NCBI GenBank assembly: GCA_008711295.1
Contig: VUYV01000158.1
Span: 160,094-224,093 of the forward strand
Source of the DNA: Anarhynchus alexandrinus
Taxonomy: Eukaryota; Chordata; Aves; Charadriiformes; Charadriidae
DNA length: 64,000 nucleotides
Reading direction: 5' to 3'
In this document: positions 51,801 to 63,800 of the stretch, in pieces
Layout: the number at the start of each line of letters is the position of its first letter
Numbering within the stretch: the stretch's first letter is position 1
Notes under the pieces: generated by a model
The model's database searches: none
What the model was told of the DNA's origin: nothing
What the model saw: only the letters and a program-made list of their open reading frames with translations
Program-made: the position numbers and the translations under genes

Positions 51801-54800
51801 ATATTCCTAATATAGCAGTTAGATTCCTGAAGTGACAGCACCAGCATTATACAAATGAGCACAGATTTATTATTGTAATCTGTCTAAGAGCAGACTTATA
51901 ACACTAGGGGAAAAATAAAGCAATCCCCCAAAATCCCTTCTTATTTTTCCTAGGCTCCTTGTTAAAATGATGCAAATAACCATGAATATTGAGATTGTGA
52001 CCTGCTTCTGTTTAAGTGTTTCCTTGTTCCTTGTTTCCATGATAAATTCAGGGGCTAAAATAGGTCATTTAAAAAAATGAACATAGGAGTTTTCTGTGAA
52101 GTTTCTTCGGAATTAACGCAATCTGGTCTCACCTGCATCACTCCTCTGTATATTGTGTTGTAAAAAGGCAAAGAAGCAGAAGCTCCACATAGCGGCCACA
52201 GGTGTCTCTTCTAATCACTATAGATATCACTATAGACCACAGCTGAGAAAATCAGGAATGCTTTCCCTTAAACTCAAATTTCACTTAGCTTATCTGTATT
52301 TGTGGGTTATTATACAGTACACGGGAGGTTCCTTGGAGACTGATACAAATATGAAGAGGTTTTTCTATTTATGTATTAAAGCAGATGAAAGAAATTTAAA
52401 TTCATTTTTTACTGTTTCACATTAACGTGTATTAACTTCAAGAACATTGTAATAGTATTATGGTCTGACTAGTGAGAAAGTTTGATAGTCCTGATGTGTT
52501 CATTCATTGGGAGATAATTGCATGAGTTTAAAGCTTAAGACAATCAGGTCCCAGCTTTCTTCTAAGCCACTTTGCAAGTGTAAGCTCCCATTTCATTTCA
52601 AGGAGAAAATGATATACACAGAGGGAAAGAAGGAACAAAGACATATGAGTAAATAGTCAGAGAGCAGAACTTAGACTTCCCAAAGAGCATGTAAACATGA
52701 AGTATTTCTTAGAAAGGGAATCCCTACCTTGGGGAAAGGGGGCAGTACGTAGGAGATCCTGTGCCCCAAGCAGCAGCCAGTAGTGCTGATTTTCTAGGAA
52801 TGGTGTCAGAGCAGAACAAATCTATATTCTATGGATTGCCAAACAGGGAGTGAAGTAGCAGGAATGTATTTTGGTTATGTATGTCACCAGGACTGAAGGG
52901 ACCTGTACTCCTTGTTCTGTGGCACAGTATGGGATTCAGATGAAATTTGCAATGCTTTCTGCCAGGGTTTGGTACATAATGCAGGTGTTGGGTAAGAAGA
53001 CAAGGAGCATTTTCTCCTGCTGACTTTTTGGTTTTGTATGTGTGTTTTTTCTGAAGTTGTGGAATATGCAATCCATTTGCACACGGGAGACTTGAAGAAA
53101 GCAGATGCCACTGGTGAGGCCTATCTTTGTATACAAGGAGAAAAGAGTGACTCGGGGAAACGATGGCTTAACTCGAGAAACAGCCTGATCACTTTTGCGA
53201 GAGGGCAGGTAAAACAATAAGGAAAAATGTAATTGAATCTGTGAGTGTCTTTTTGATAAAACATGTTTACACAAGACCTTTCATGGACAGAGTATCAAAA
53301 ATACTAATGTTTTATATTCCATATAGACTTAATTTTCTCTTGTAACTAAGAGGTGATTGTCTCCACAGGTAATGTTGCTTTTAAGCATCATCAGCATTGT
53401 GCAACAGTGAAACAGTTAAGTTGATGAAGTAATTTTGAGTTGGACTAAATATACTCTAGAAGTTCTATTTTAATATTCCAGACTATTAAGGCCAGGGCAG
53501 TATCAGTGCTTTGTTAAAATATGACTGATTGAGAGAACTGATAACATTTCTGTAGATATCTTGCCTTTGTACCTACTTTAGACCATGACCTTTTCTTGTT
53601 AACTTTCCTGAACACTGATGTCGGTGTTCCAAGCAGAGTTTTGTTTCTTCATGTTTCCAATTCTTGCACCCACTTATTGCTTTTAAATATGGTAAGTATA
53701 TTCTTGCTTTTTGAGGCTTAAAGAGCTTTTCCTAGAAGAGTAATTCCTGGAGTAGTTATTGGCATAAGAACAAAGTAACTAAAACAAATTTCAGATCAAA
53801 AAGAAATATCTATTTCAGATCAAAAGGAAGTGTCTAGCTGATACTTTACTAGACCTTACTGTTTGCTCTGAGTTTCGGTTTGGAAGATTTTTTATTTTTG
53901 TTTTAAGAGAATCATAAAATCATTGTGAAGTACACAGACATCTTCTTTTGAGGAGGGCAGGAAGGAGTATTTCATTGTTGCCAGCCAACCCAGGTTAGTT
54001 TGTTCTCTGATGTAGAAATCTAGAGAAATCTTCTTGCATTATGCTTCATTTATTCTTTAAACTTGCCTCTGTTTATTTTATCTGCTTTTCTTTTCACTTC
54101 TAAAGACTCTAGAAGACACAATGTTTTTTGCATGAAAGCCAAACTAAATCTTTGTTAGTCATTAAGTCCCCTGTATTCCTGTATTTTCTTTCTCCATTGC
54201 AGAAGAGAATATGCATACCCAATATCAAGTTTGTCAAGAACTGATCAAACTAGTAGCTCACACTTCCCAAAATAAATCTGAAAATAGTAATGACAGGATA
54301 GTAGTGCTCATCTGGCTTTAAGAAGTAATGTAGGAAATTTTATATATTAATCTTTTTGGTGATGTAGATAATAGTTATATATATATATATATGTCTTAAA
54401 GGTAATACCTTAGAGAAATCTGAACAGCAAGACTGCTTGCTGCAATGGATAAGGGATCAGTACAGATTGAAAGAGGGACTGATCCTGTTTCTTTCAAAAA
54501 ACTGAACTGTCCTGAAATTTTTTTACTTCTTTATTTTGAAAGAATGTACGTTAAATTTTCTTTAAGAATAAAACTTGTAGAGAAAAATATGTGAACAATA
54601 CAATTGACTTCTGTGAATACTCACTCCAGTGGAAATATAACTTATCTGCAAATTCACAAGAATTTTTTCTCTATAATCCAGATTCCATGTCAATTTTTGA
54701 ATGTGCCTGTTCCAGAGGCTAAATCCTTTGTCTGAAACTCTAACAGGATTTTCTGTATCGTGGGCTATAGCACCCTAATCTTCTTATAGAAAAGATTGCA

Positions 54801-57800
54801 GGTTACAACTGTCTGCGTATTCATTCTCTCACAGTATTCTTTGCTCTAACTTGCCCTCAAATGCCTAATTCTCTGTTCCTAGTCTTTGCTCTTTTTTTTT
54901 CTAGATGTCTCTTGTGATAAATACGGTTCTCAAAGGTAGCATGAATTTTTGTAAGTCATTGTACTTGACAGCAACTATGGGAACAATACAAGTTTTTTAT
55001 TGTTTGTTTTCAAACCCCCAAATTGGTCCCAAACTTTTATCTTCAAATTGCATTTTCAACCCAACATTTCCAAGACAACTGCTTCTGTCTACAGCAGGAT
55101 AGCTCCTGAAGTCACAAGAAATAAAACAGGTTAACTTGTGGAGATTATATTCTGCGGCTGGTTTCCCAAAACACTAGACGAATCCATTCAATGAATAGTA
55201 TGTTTCCAAACCCCAGTAGCAGTGTGCATACTTATGTGGGCTTTCCCATTGATAATGAAGGAAGATGACTGTGCCAAGAAGATGAACATGTATATGCCCA
55301 GAAGGTGAACATAGTATGAAGATTTACAGTAGGGAAAAAGAGGAAGATTACATGAGGTCTATTCACCATGCAAGTCTGTTTTATGTGGAAAATTTGACTT
55401 ATCACAAAGACGGCTTCAATGAAAAATCCTTATCCCAATAGCACAGTGGTCGAAGCCTTCCCAGATATTATTCACTTGACTCCCATTTACCTGCCTAATT
55501 TCCACTAAATTGACTGTGAATTTTAGTGAAAATTTTCAGAACCTATTGTTCATCAGTTTCATTGGAAGATAGGTCCTGGATCAAACTTTCAACACAGGTA
55601 GTGGTTTCTCTCATTTGGTATTTCATTCCATGAAGGCACTAGAAACGAGCACTTTATTGCTAGTGTGCGTATCTGTTTCTAAAATTACTTCATGTTAAAT
55701 ACAGCAACATTTTGAAATTCATAATTCATGATATTAATTGGATCAGAAAATATCAGTTGCAGCATGTAATGCTTAATTATGAACTCAAAGACAACAGAAT
55801 AGTATGAGAGATCAATTTGCTTCCATTGAGATACAAAGCAGTGACACACAAGGCTAAACTGATAAACAATCAAAAGAAGATAAATATTAAGTTTTACTAA
55901 GGTGTCATTTAAATGTTTTCATATTGCAGGTGGATGTTTTTAAAATCAAAGCAGTATACCTTGGCAAGTTGAACCAAGTTCTTGTTGGATTTAAGAGTCT
56001 AAAAAAAGGTCAGCAATTTTTTTTTGGTTAATGTACAGTAATAATATAGATTATCACATTTAGGAAATCCTAGAACTTCAGAAATATCTTAAATTTAAGA
56101 TTAAAATCACAAGTGTTTTTAAAAAGTTCTAGAAAATTAAAAATTGCTCTCAATTTTCTACTGTTCATTATTTCTGTTGGACTATATGTGTCAAGTATGC
56201 AGCTTGGTTTTACTAAAATGTGCAAAGGATTCACAGCAAATGTAGTGACACTGTGAAATTATGTGTGAAACCTTTCTCCATAAAAGCTGTTATGCATATG
56301 TGAGTACAGTCAAAAAAGCTTTTGGTTTTCAGGAAGCAATATGACATTATGCTTTTGCAATTTTTGACATTTTTTTCTTCCTCTCTATTTTTGGACGATG
56401 GACATTTTATTTTTAAAAGACGAATTTATTTTCAGGACTAAATTCTTCTAGGTAAAGATAACCACAGAAAATCTGTTCATCAGATCAGGAAGTGGAACGT
56501 GGAAGAAAGGTTGTTCTGGCTTTTTTTCTTCTAACCCATTAGAAATATATCCTCTTTTAAGGGATTCTGGTTACATGTGGTTGAGTATCAGGTAAAAAGT
56601 CTGCACTTCCTGCAGCATTTTTTCTTGTCCTCTTTCCAACCAGCAGCTGTTGGAGTTAAAGGAAATTGCATACTTCTTAAAAATAGCAATGAAAGGAGCA
56701 CCATGAATTCATATTTTCTTCTGCTTTGGCTACAATTTTGGCCTGGCATTTATTACAGGCAACAGAGCAGAGAGTCTACAGATATCCTACTTCTGCAGAT
56801 AAGGTTGATAATGGAGATACGATCGTTCCAGAGCATGATAAACTGAGTCTCTTGTTCTTTTATCTTTATCAAAAACCAAGACTATAAGATCACCCTGTAG
56901 GTTAAACTCAGACTCGGAAAGAAAAACTGATTTGGGGACTATTTCCCATTTATTTCCTAGATGGTAACATTGAAATAAATGATCAGACTTTAATTGACTT
57001 CACCAAGACTTGGAGTGTAACCAAGTTTACCAAGACTCAGAGTTCTGAATCTTCAAGCACTTTGTTTCCGGAGAATCAGCACAATGACATCAATCAAGAG
57101 AAAACTTTCAGCTGAAGTTTTTACCTTATTAGATAGCACAGAACCTCACCAGAAATGAAGTTTCGTGTTGAGTGGATTATGTAGTAGAAATAGCTAATGT
57201 GGTAGAAATCCTGATCCTTTTTGCTTTAGAACATTAATAATATCATTCCCTATGGGGTACTTCCTGTGTCTAGAGATCTCATTCAGAAGTCTTTCCATCC
57301 TTTGGAGCAGTAACAGATCATTAAATCAAATCTATCCCTATGTTTAATTTCACAAGATCTGTAAAAATCTAAGATTTCTTCACTATATCAGATATTTTGG
57401 AGTGTAGAGGAACAAACAGAAACACATATACCCACAGCCACTATATTTTCAAAAGTCTCATTTCCTTAAGAAGTCCTGCAAAAGAAAACACTTTATTGAT
57501 TTTCTAAAGATAGAAACTTATGACTGCATACACAGAACATTTTGTTGCTTAAAAGGTATAAATTAATAATGTTCTGTTTATTTTCAATCAGATGAGTGGT
57601 TCTTGGAAAAAATTGTTGTAAACGAAGTACTCTACCCTTTTTCTGCACACGTTTTTGTTCACAATGACTGGATCAATAAACGCTCCAAGAAAGATTTTGT
57701 AGAAGTGGCAATTCCTCTCAAAGGTAACACCAGCAGAAATGTCCTTCATTTGCATGAATCGCTATTGCACGGCAGAGCAGAACAGAGCCAACACAAGGCT

Positions 57801-60800
57801 ACTTCACAGTGTTAGCTGAACTGAGCGTTGGTGCCCCAGTGATGAGGGGCCGGGGCCTGGACCAAGGTGAATCGTGCCTCCTGTAAACAAGGAGGAAGAA
57901 ATTACGCCTGGGATGGAGAAGGTGGAAATGCCAGTATTAAAAGAGTGTCCAGGTGCTGGCAGCATGTATCCTGTCCTTAGAACAATACAGAGAAGATAAG
58001 CATGGCCCCTGCACGAGGGTGACATGGATTCCTGAAGCTGCTGGCCTGGTTTTCTACACCTCCACAGGGCTAAAATGAGTAACAGGGGTTTTGTGGCTTT
58101 GCTGTCTGACTTGCCTGGGCTAGTTCCAGCACTACCAGGCAATGTAATTTTGTATCTTTTGGCTTATACTGCCTTATGACTTAGACGCAGACTCTGAATA
58201 TGTGTTTGTTTTCAATGCAGAAACATCTGTGACATCTCTTCTCACAAACAATTTTGATGCTAAAAGCAGAGGACGATGGCAAATGTGGGTGCACTGTACG
58301 CAAGTACCAGAAGATGTTCCCGATATTCAAGTTGTTGTATTTGGAAGAAAAGGGAAATCCCCGGCACAGAAAGTTCAGAATCTGAATGATAATCCATTTT
58401 TGGTTGGTTTCTTTTTTATTTCACACAAATTTTACCAAATCATTTCAGTAAAGTAAAAGTTGTAGCTGATGTATGTGAAGTTCTGTGGAACGATTTTTTG
58501 TCAGAGTTGATGTTTATACCTCCATGTCTTAAATAAACAACACTTGGAGAACTTCTCACATGTGGGCTAATACGTATCACTTATGAAAGCTCTTTTGAAC
58601 AAATGCCAATTTGGACATGAAAAGTCTCATTAACTTTGAATTAAGACTAGTAGGTCTTAACAGTAAAGCATTAAATAATGAAGCTATTCCATACTTCCTT
58701 TATGTTCTACTTCTCAACCTCAACTAATCTGTTTTCACTACTTAAAAGCTGTGTTTCTCTACAATGAGCTTGGTCCTGGGTAAATATCAATTCTGAAGTT
58801 TACACATGAAGTTAATGGCAGCTTCTGGACAAGTGTATGAACCCAGGTCACCCCTTTCAAGAGGTTTTTGTTCTTAAACATGGAAAAAAAATGTCATTAC
58901 CCATCTTTTGCAGAAAGGCAATATAAACTTCACTTGCTTAGCTGCTGCGAGAGGAAAAGCCACGAGCAGTAGTGTATGATATGACTTATGGAAACTAGCC
59001 AACTTTTCTTCTGAGCACTAGAATAACTGAGACCAGAACCAATAGCCAGGGCTAAAAATAATCTTGAGTTCAAAATTTCAGTTCAAGTTTGAGAATAAAG
59101 ATGTGATGGAGAGGAGGTAAATAGGAAAGTGAGCAGAGTAGTAATATGAATTTGGCTTGGAAATATAGAATCAGTCATACATTTCCTTGCGTTTCATATG
59201 TTGGCCTAGGCTCTGCAGCCAGTTGTCCCAGTTAAAAATAAATATAAATCACGATACAAATGTGAGTCCAAATCAACTTGCAATCTTAATGGGACTTCCT
59301 CACCCTAACATTAATGTCCTTGACTAGTATTTTTATCTATTTTATTTATCTTTTTACCTGGCCTTAAAGTATGTCATCCAAATTGTTACATACAACATAC
59401 AGTTAATTCTTTTTTCTTTGTTTTCCTAACAGTTGACTGTTGGTGATATTGGAGATATAACAAAAGTTTCCTTTGTGTTATCTGGTCCATGCTTGGGAAG
59501 AGGAATTAAACTTCACAAGGTATTCCATTCCACGCTACATATAAACTTGCAATATTCTTTATAATATCAGTAAATATCTTTTGTTGAGAGACAGATTGTT
59601 AGCTTCGCTTTGCACCACCCTAGCAAGGTCACACGTCTTTTGGCTCAGTTACCTGGTATCTACAGATGATTGCCTACAGCTTGCAGGTATCTTTGTGGGC
59701 AGATCTACCTTGTTTGCGCTTGCTGAAGCGCATATAGCTATACCCATTCGCTGATGTGCAGATACATTCTGCGTAGCTCATCGTGACATGGAAGGCAGTG
59801 CTTTCTGCTAAAGTTAGGAAATGTTAATCCCTGCATAGAAATACCGACCCTCTCCTGACATAGAGCAAGCTACTTGTAGAAACCAATTAAGTTGATAGTT
59901 CAGTATTTATTGATTACAATATGGTCATCCGTTGGCCTTAAACATCCGATTGTAGTTTAATATATACCTAAGATCTCTCATAAAAAGGGGTGGAGAAATT
60001 ACTTAATGCTGTCAATCAACATTATTGAACCAGATTTTAAATGTATAACTTTCCCCAGGGCAGGTAGGAAGATTCAATAGAAAGGTGTTGGGCCTGATAA
60101 TACTTGGGCCTTGGGGAAATACTTAAACTTGAAGTTTCATGAAAAGAAAAATTGTGTCAATGAACTCTGCCGGTAGGCAAGTGCCCAAAAAGCACTGTGG
60201 ACATAGCATTGAATTATTCTGAAGTTAGTAGAAGAATGTTTTTCTGAACTGGACCACATAGTACCTTAACCCCACTATGGATTTAAAAGATCAAAGGGTG
60301 ATTCCCTAAATGAATACAGTCCAGAAACTGTTCTGATGGGAAATGCAAGAGACAGCTGCATTCCAGCCTAAAATTTGAATGGGTTTGTGGTACTCAAAGG
60401 AACATTAAGTCTGAGTTTATGAGCTCCTCTGAGGATAGAGGAGGAGTTTGTCTTGTTCATATTTTCTCCCCAAATGTGTTCTTTGTCAGCTGATTTTGTA
60501 GTCTCAGTTTAGGCTGAGACTACAAAATTACATTATGTAATACAAAATTTCAGCCTCCAGAACTGGCGGCTCAAAACATGGCAGAAAATTCATAATTGTA
60601 ATAGTTTGCTTTCTGCTTTCTTTTCAATGACAAGCCTTTGCAAATGGCTGTGATTTTTGTTCACACTTCTAAATACTTCAAAAGTTATTAAATAATTGGT
60701 TTATTAGTAGCTATAAATTATTACAATCTACAAGAAGTCAATAGGTTGCTATAGACCTATGTAGTCTCTTCTACTAGTGCACTTACAACCCACAACATAA

Positions 60801-63800
60801 GCCACAATAACATATACTGCTTGTGCCAGTAATATGCTTATAACATCTATTACTCATTTATTAGTCTGTTTATAAATTATTTATACATGCAAGCATAATC
60901 TAAAATGTATCAAGTTGGTTCCACTTTAATAGGACTCTTACAGTGCAGTAGAAAATAGAAATGCTGTATAGAAATAGAAAGACTACAGGAGGCAATCAGT
61001 GTGTGTAAACTCACTATGAATCAATGGTCAAACTCAGCCCCAATTGAAAAGAATTCCCTTCCTTGCTTTCTCCTTAAGTGAAAGAAGTAATAGCCAAATT
61101 TTCAGAAATTTCACAAAAACACAGATTACAGAAGAAACTGCAAAGGCTAAAAAGGAGATAAAATCCTTACATTCCTTTTGGTACTCTGAGTTCTAATCTG
61201 GTGTTTACAGCAGCTCCAGAGTACCAGAATTTTTCCTGTTGATCTTCTACAGTTTTCTTCACACTTCTGTATAAAATTATATAACCTCAGCTAAAATTTA
61301 TGTCTTTTCTGTAGCTTTTGAAGATTTATGCACTACAAAATGAGTAGCTTTTTCTTGCTTAAAAATAGAGATTCTGGCACTTTTCAAAATAAAATACAAA
61401 ATCATTTTTACTTTTGTATAGAAGATAGAAACGTTATATAATTTGGAGATGAAGTTCACACTTAGGTGTAAACTTACAACTAACAAGAATTCGTTAGGTA
61501 CATTTTATTTTAAGGCCAAAGTCTGCATAAATTTACACATCTCATTTTTATGAGTCCAGTTGCTGCAGGTCGTCTACCTGCGTATGCAGGTAACCATTAG
61601 TTTAATTTTAATATGAATAGGAGGTTGTGATACTTACTGATATTTATTTAGGGATGTTTATATTGATAGAAGTTAGGGAGGATACTTTTGTATGAGGAGA
61701 AGTTAGATATTTAGTGTGAGAAAATTCAGTTCTTGCAATTGCAAAAAACGGATAAACAACTGGCTGCAATTTTAGTAGAATTTAATACTATCTAAAGAAA
61801 AACACTGTTTATTCCAGTAATTAATGGTTTAATTCTGGAAATAGTCGTGGGGAATTGTTTACTTTCATCTGGAAGCTTTGTGCCTGATCGTGTGAAGCAC
61901 TGGGCACAAAGCATAAGCAGTAATGGAAAATGTTCAGTAATTACATTTCTAGGAACACAAGGGCAAGATAGCCTGACAAAATTTTTAAGAGTGGAACTGT
62001 CAAATTCCTAATAATTTCAATTATATAAATATTTAAGCATCTCAAGGCTTGCAATTGAAGTCTAGGTAAGGAAATTTGTACTTATGATTTCCAAAGAGTG
62101 GTATGTATATCCTATACAATGAGCCACAAACTTTTGTTGCTGCCACTGGTGTCAATAGCGGTAATAAGCCACCACAGCAGTTTTGGGAATCCCTGCCTAA
62201 GAATTTCAATTACTTAATGTCTTGGCAAAATCAAGTTTTTGTTTCGTTTCATTTTGGTTTTAATGTCTTGGATATAATATTTCTATACAAAGAGGTTCTA
62301 AAGGCTGAACAAACCATTTCTGCAAACTTGCAGTCATCAGCAATGTATCAAGTTCAATCCTGCACATAGTAGTTACCAGAAATGTTTCTGCATTTGCTTG
62401 ATAGCTTGTCATTCTATATTTTATAACCTGGCCTAGGTTAAAGTTTACGATCTGAGTTGCCCTCCTGTGAATCTGATTTCCACATTGACTGTCTCAATAG
62501 TTAGGATAGGTGAGCTTCAAGGCTGTGCTTCCTCAGTTGGTTTGGAGGTAATAAGTTCACAAATTTGGAACCTAATTTGTTATCTCCATTGAGTATTTAA
62601 AGTCAGGTGGAATGAAGCTGGGCCTAAGCTCACACCTTCTATTGGAATTTGTGCTTCAAATAACTTATTTCCGCAGAAAGACCTGAAGGCCACTGGACAA
62701 CTAATTTCTGCCAACTTTAAAAATCCTAGTGGAGATATAGCAAGTCACGTGTAAACAAAGAAAAAGCAGCAAAACAAATGTTTTTGCAAAATGGGCATGT
62801 GCTATTAAGATTGATGTAACTGTATCCATTCATTTGACATCCTGAAATTGCAAGTCTATACAGGTCAATTTAACCTGTATCCTTCATTGCTTCTCTACAA
62901 ATGGGTCCTATGCCTGTGTCGCTACGCAATGAAGAATCCACCTATTAACATCAGGCTGCAGAATCAGCAGCTTCCAGCAACTGCTGCAGCTCTTATGCAG
63001 AACCGGGTAGCTTTTATAAAGCGTGTGCACAGGCATTAACAATAGGAAGAAATGTCAGTTTCTGTTGGGATGGAAATAAGAAATTAAATAATTCAGATAA
63101 ATTCATTTCTTCTTCTGATTCTGCCTGCAGCTTCAGCTAAAAGACCTGGACACTAAACAAGAGTTGGGCTTTCACACTGAAGCTCAGTGTCTGTTTGGAG
63201 AAGATGGTTCTGAGAGCGTGACAGAGCTAGCAGCGGTCAGGCCAGACAAGCCACCACTCAGGGGTATGATGCTGCACTAAAAAATAAAGACGTGAGCAAA
63301 TGCACACACACATCCACACACAATTGTGAACTGCCTAATGGGATGAACACAATGGGCAAGACTGCAAAGCATTTTATGTAATTAAAAACCACTCAAAACT
63401 ATTTTAAAAATTCATTCAATATACCTGTGTGAACCATGTGGGGTCTTTAATAACGTGTGTTGTTAGAGCATTTTTTCTGTTTTAAAACAACTGATATGTA
63501 TTGTTTTGACTAGGATAAGTACCAGTTTGAAAGTCTGAAAAATAAGCAAAGCCCAATTAGTATGTTTCTGTTGAAATCTTCAAAAAACAACTGATTTCCA
63601 ATCACTGAGGGACTAAATCACAGATTTGAAAAAGGCATGTGCAAAGTCATAATAGCGTGGATCAGAAAAAGAAAAAGAAATCTTTTTGTAAGTTTTCTTC
63701 GAGCCCCATTTCTGCCCCAGAAGCTCTGTTTCATTTCATCATTGTATTTAAAATATGATAACATCTTCCTTTGTTCTGATTACATTTTATAAAATATTTA

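Larger units (their letters stand above)
44808..53056 (+). other. Large intron between PLAT E and PLAT F
   Basis: 8.2 kb, AT-rich. Holds a direct/inverted repeat cluster at 48040-48108, a (TACATG) microsatellite at 50226-50249 and a TA-rich run near 50382. No mobile element that I can name. The flanking exons join in phase 1, so no exon is required. Confidence 0.7.

Noticed and set aside
60493..60528. MicroRNA precursor
   Set aside because: The stem is only about 15-18 bp with a 6-nt loop, shorter than a usual precursor.
62103..62369. 88-codon + strand frame in the PLAT G intron
   Set aside because: No acceptor/donor in the needed phase and no PLAT motif.
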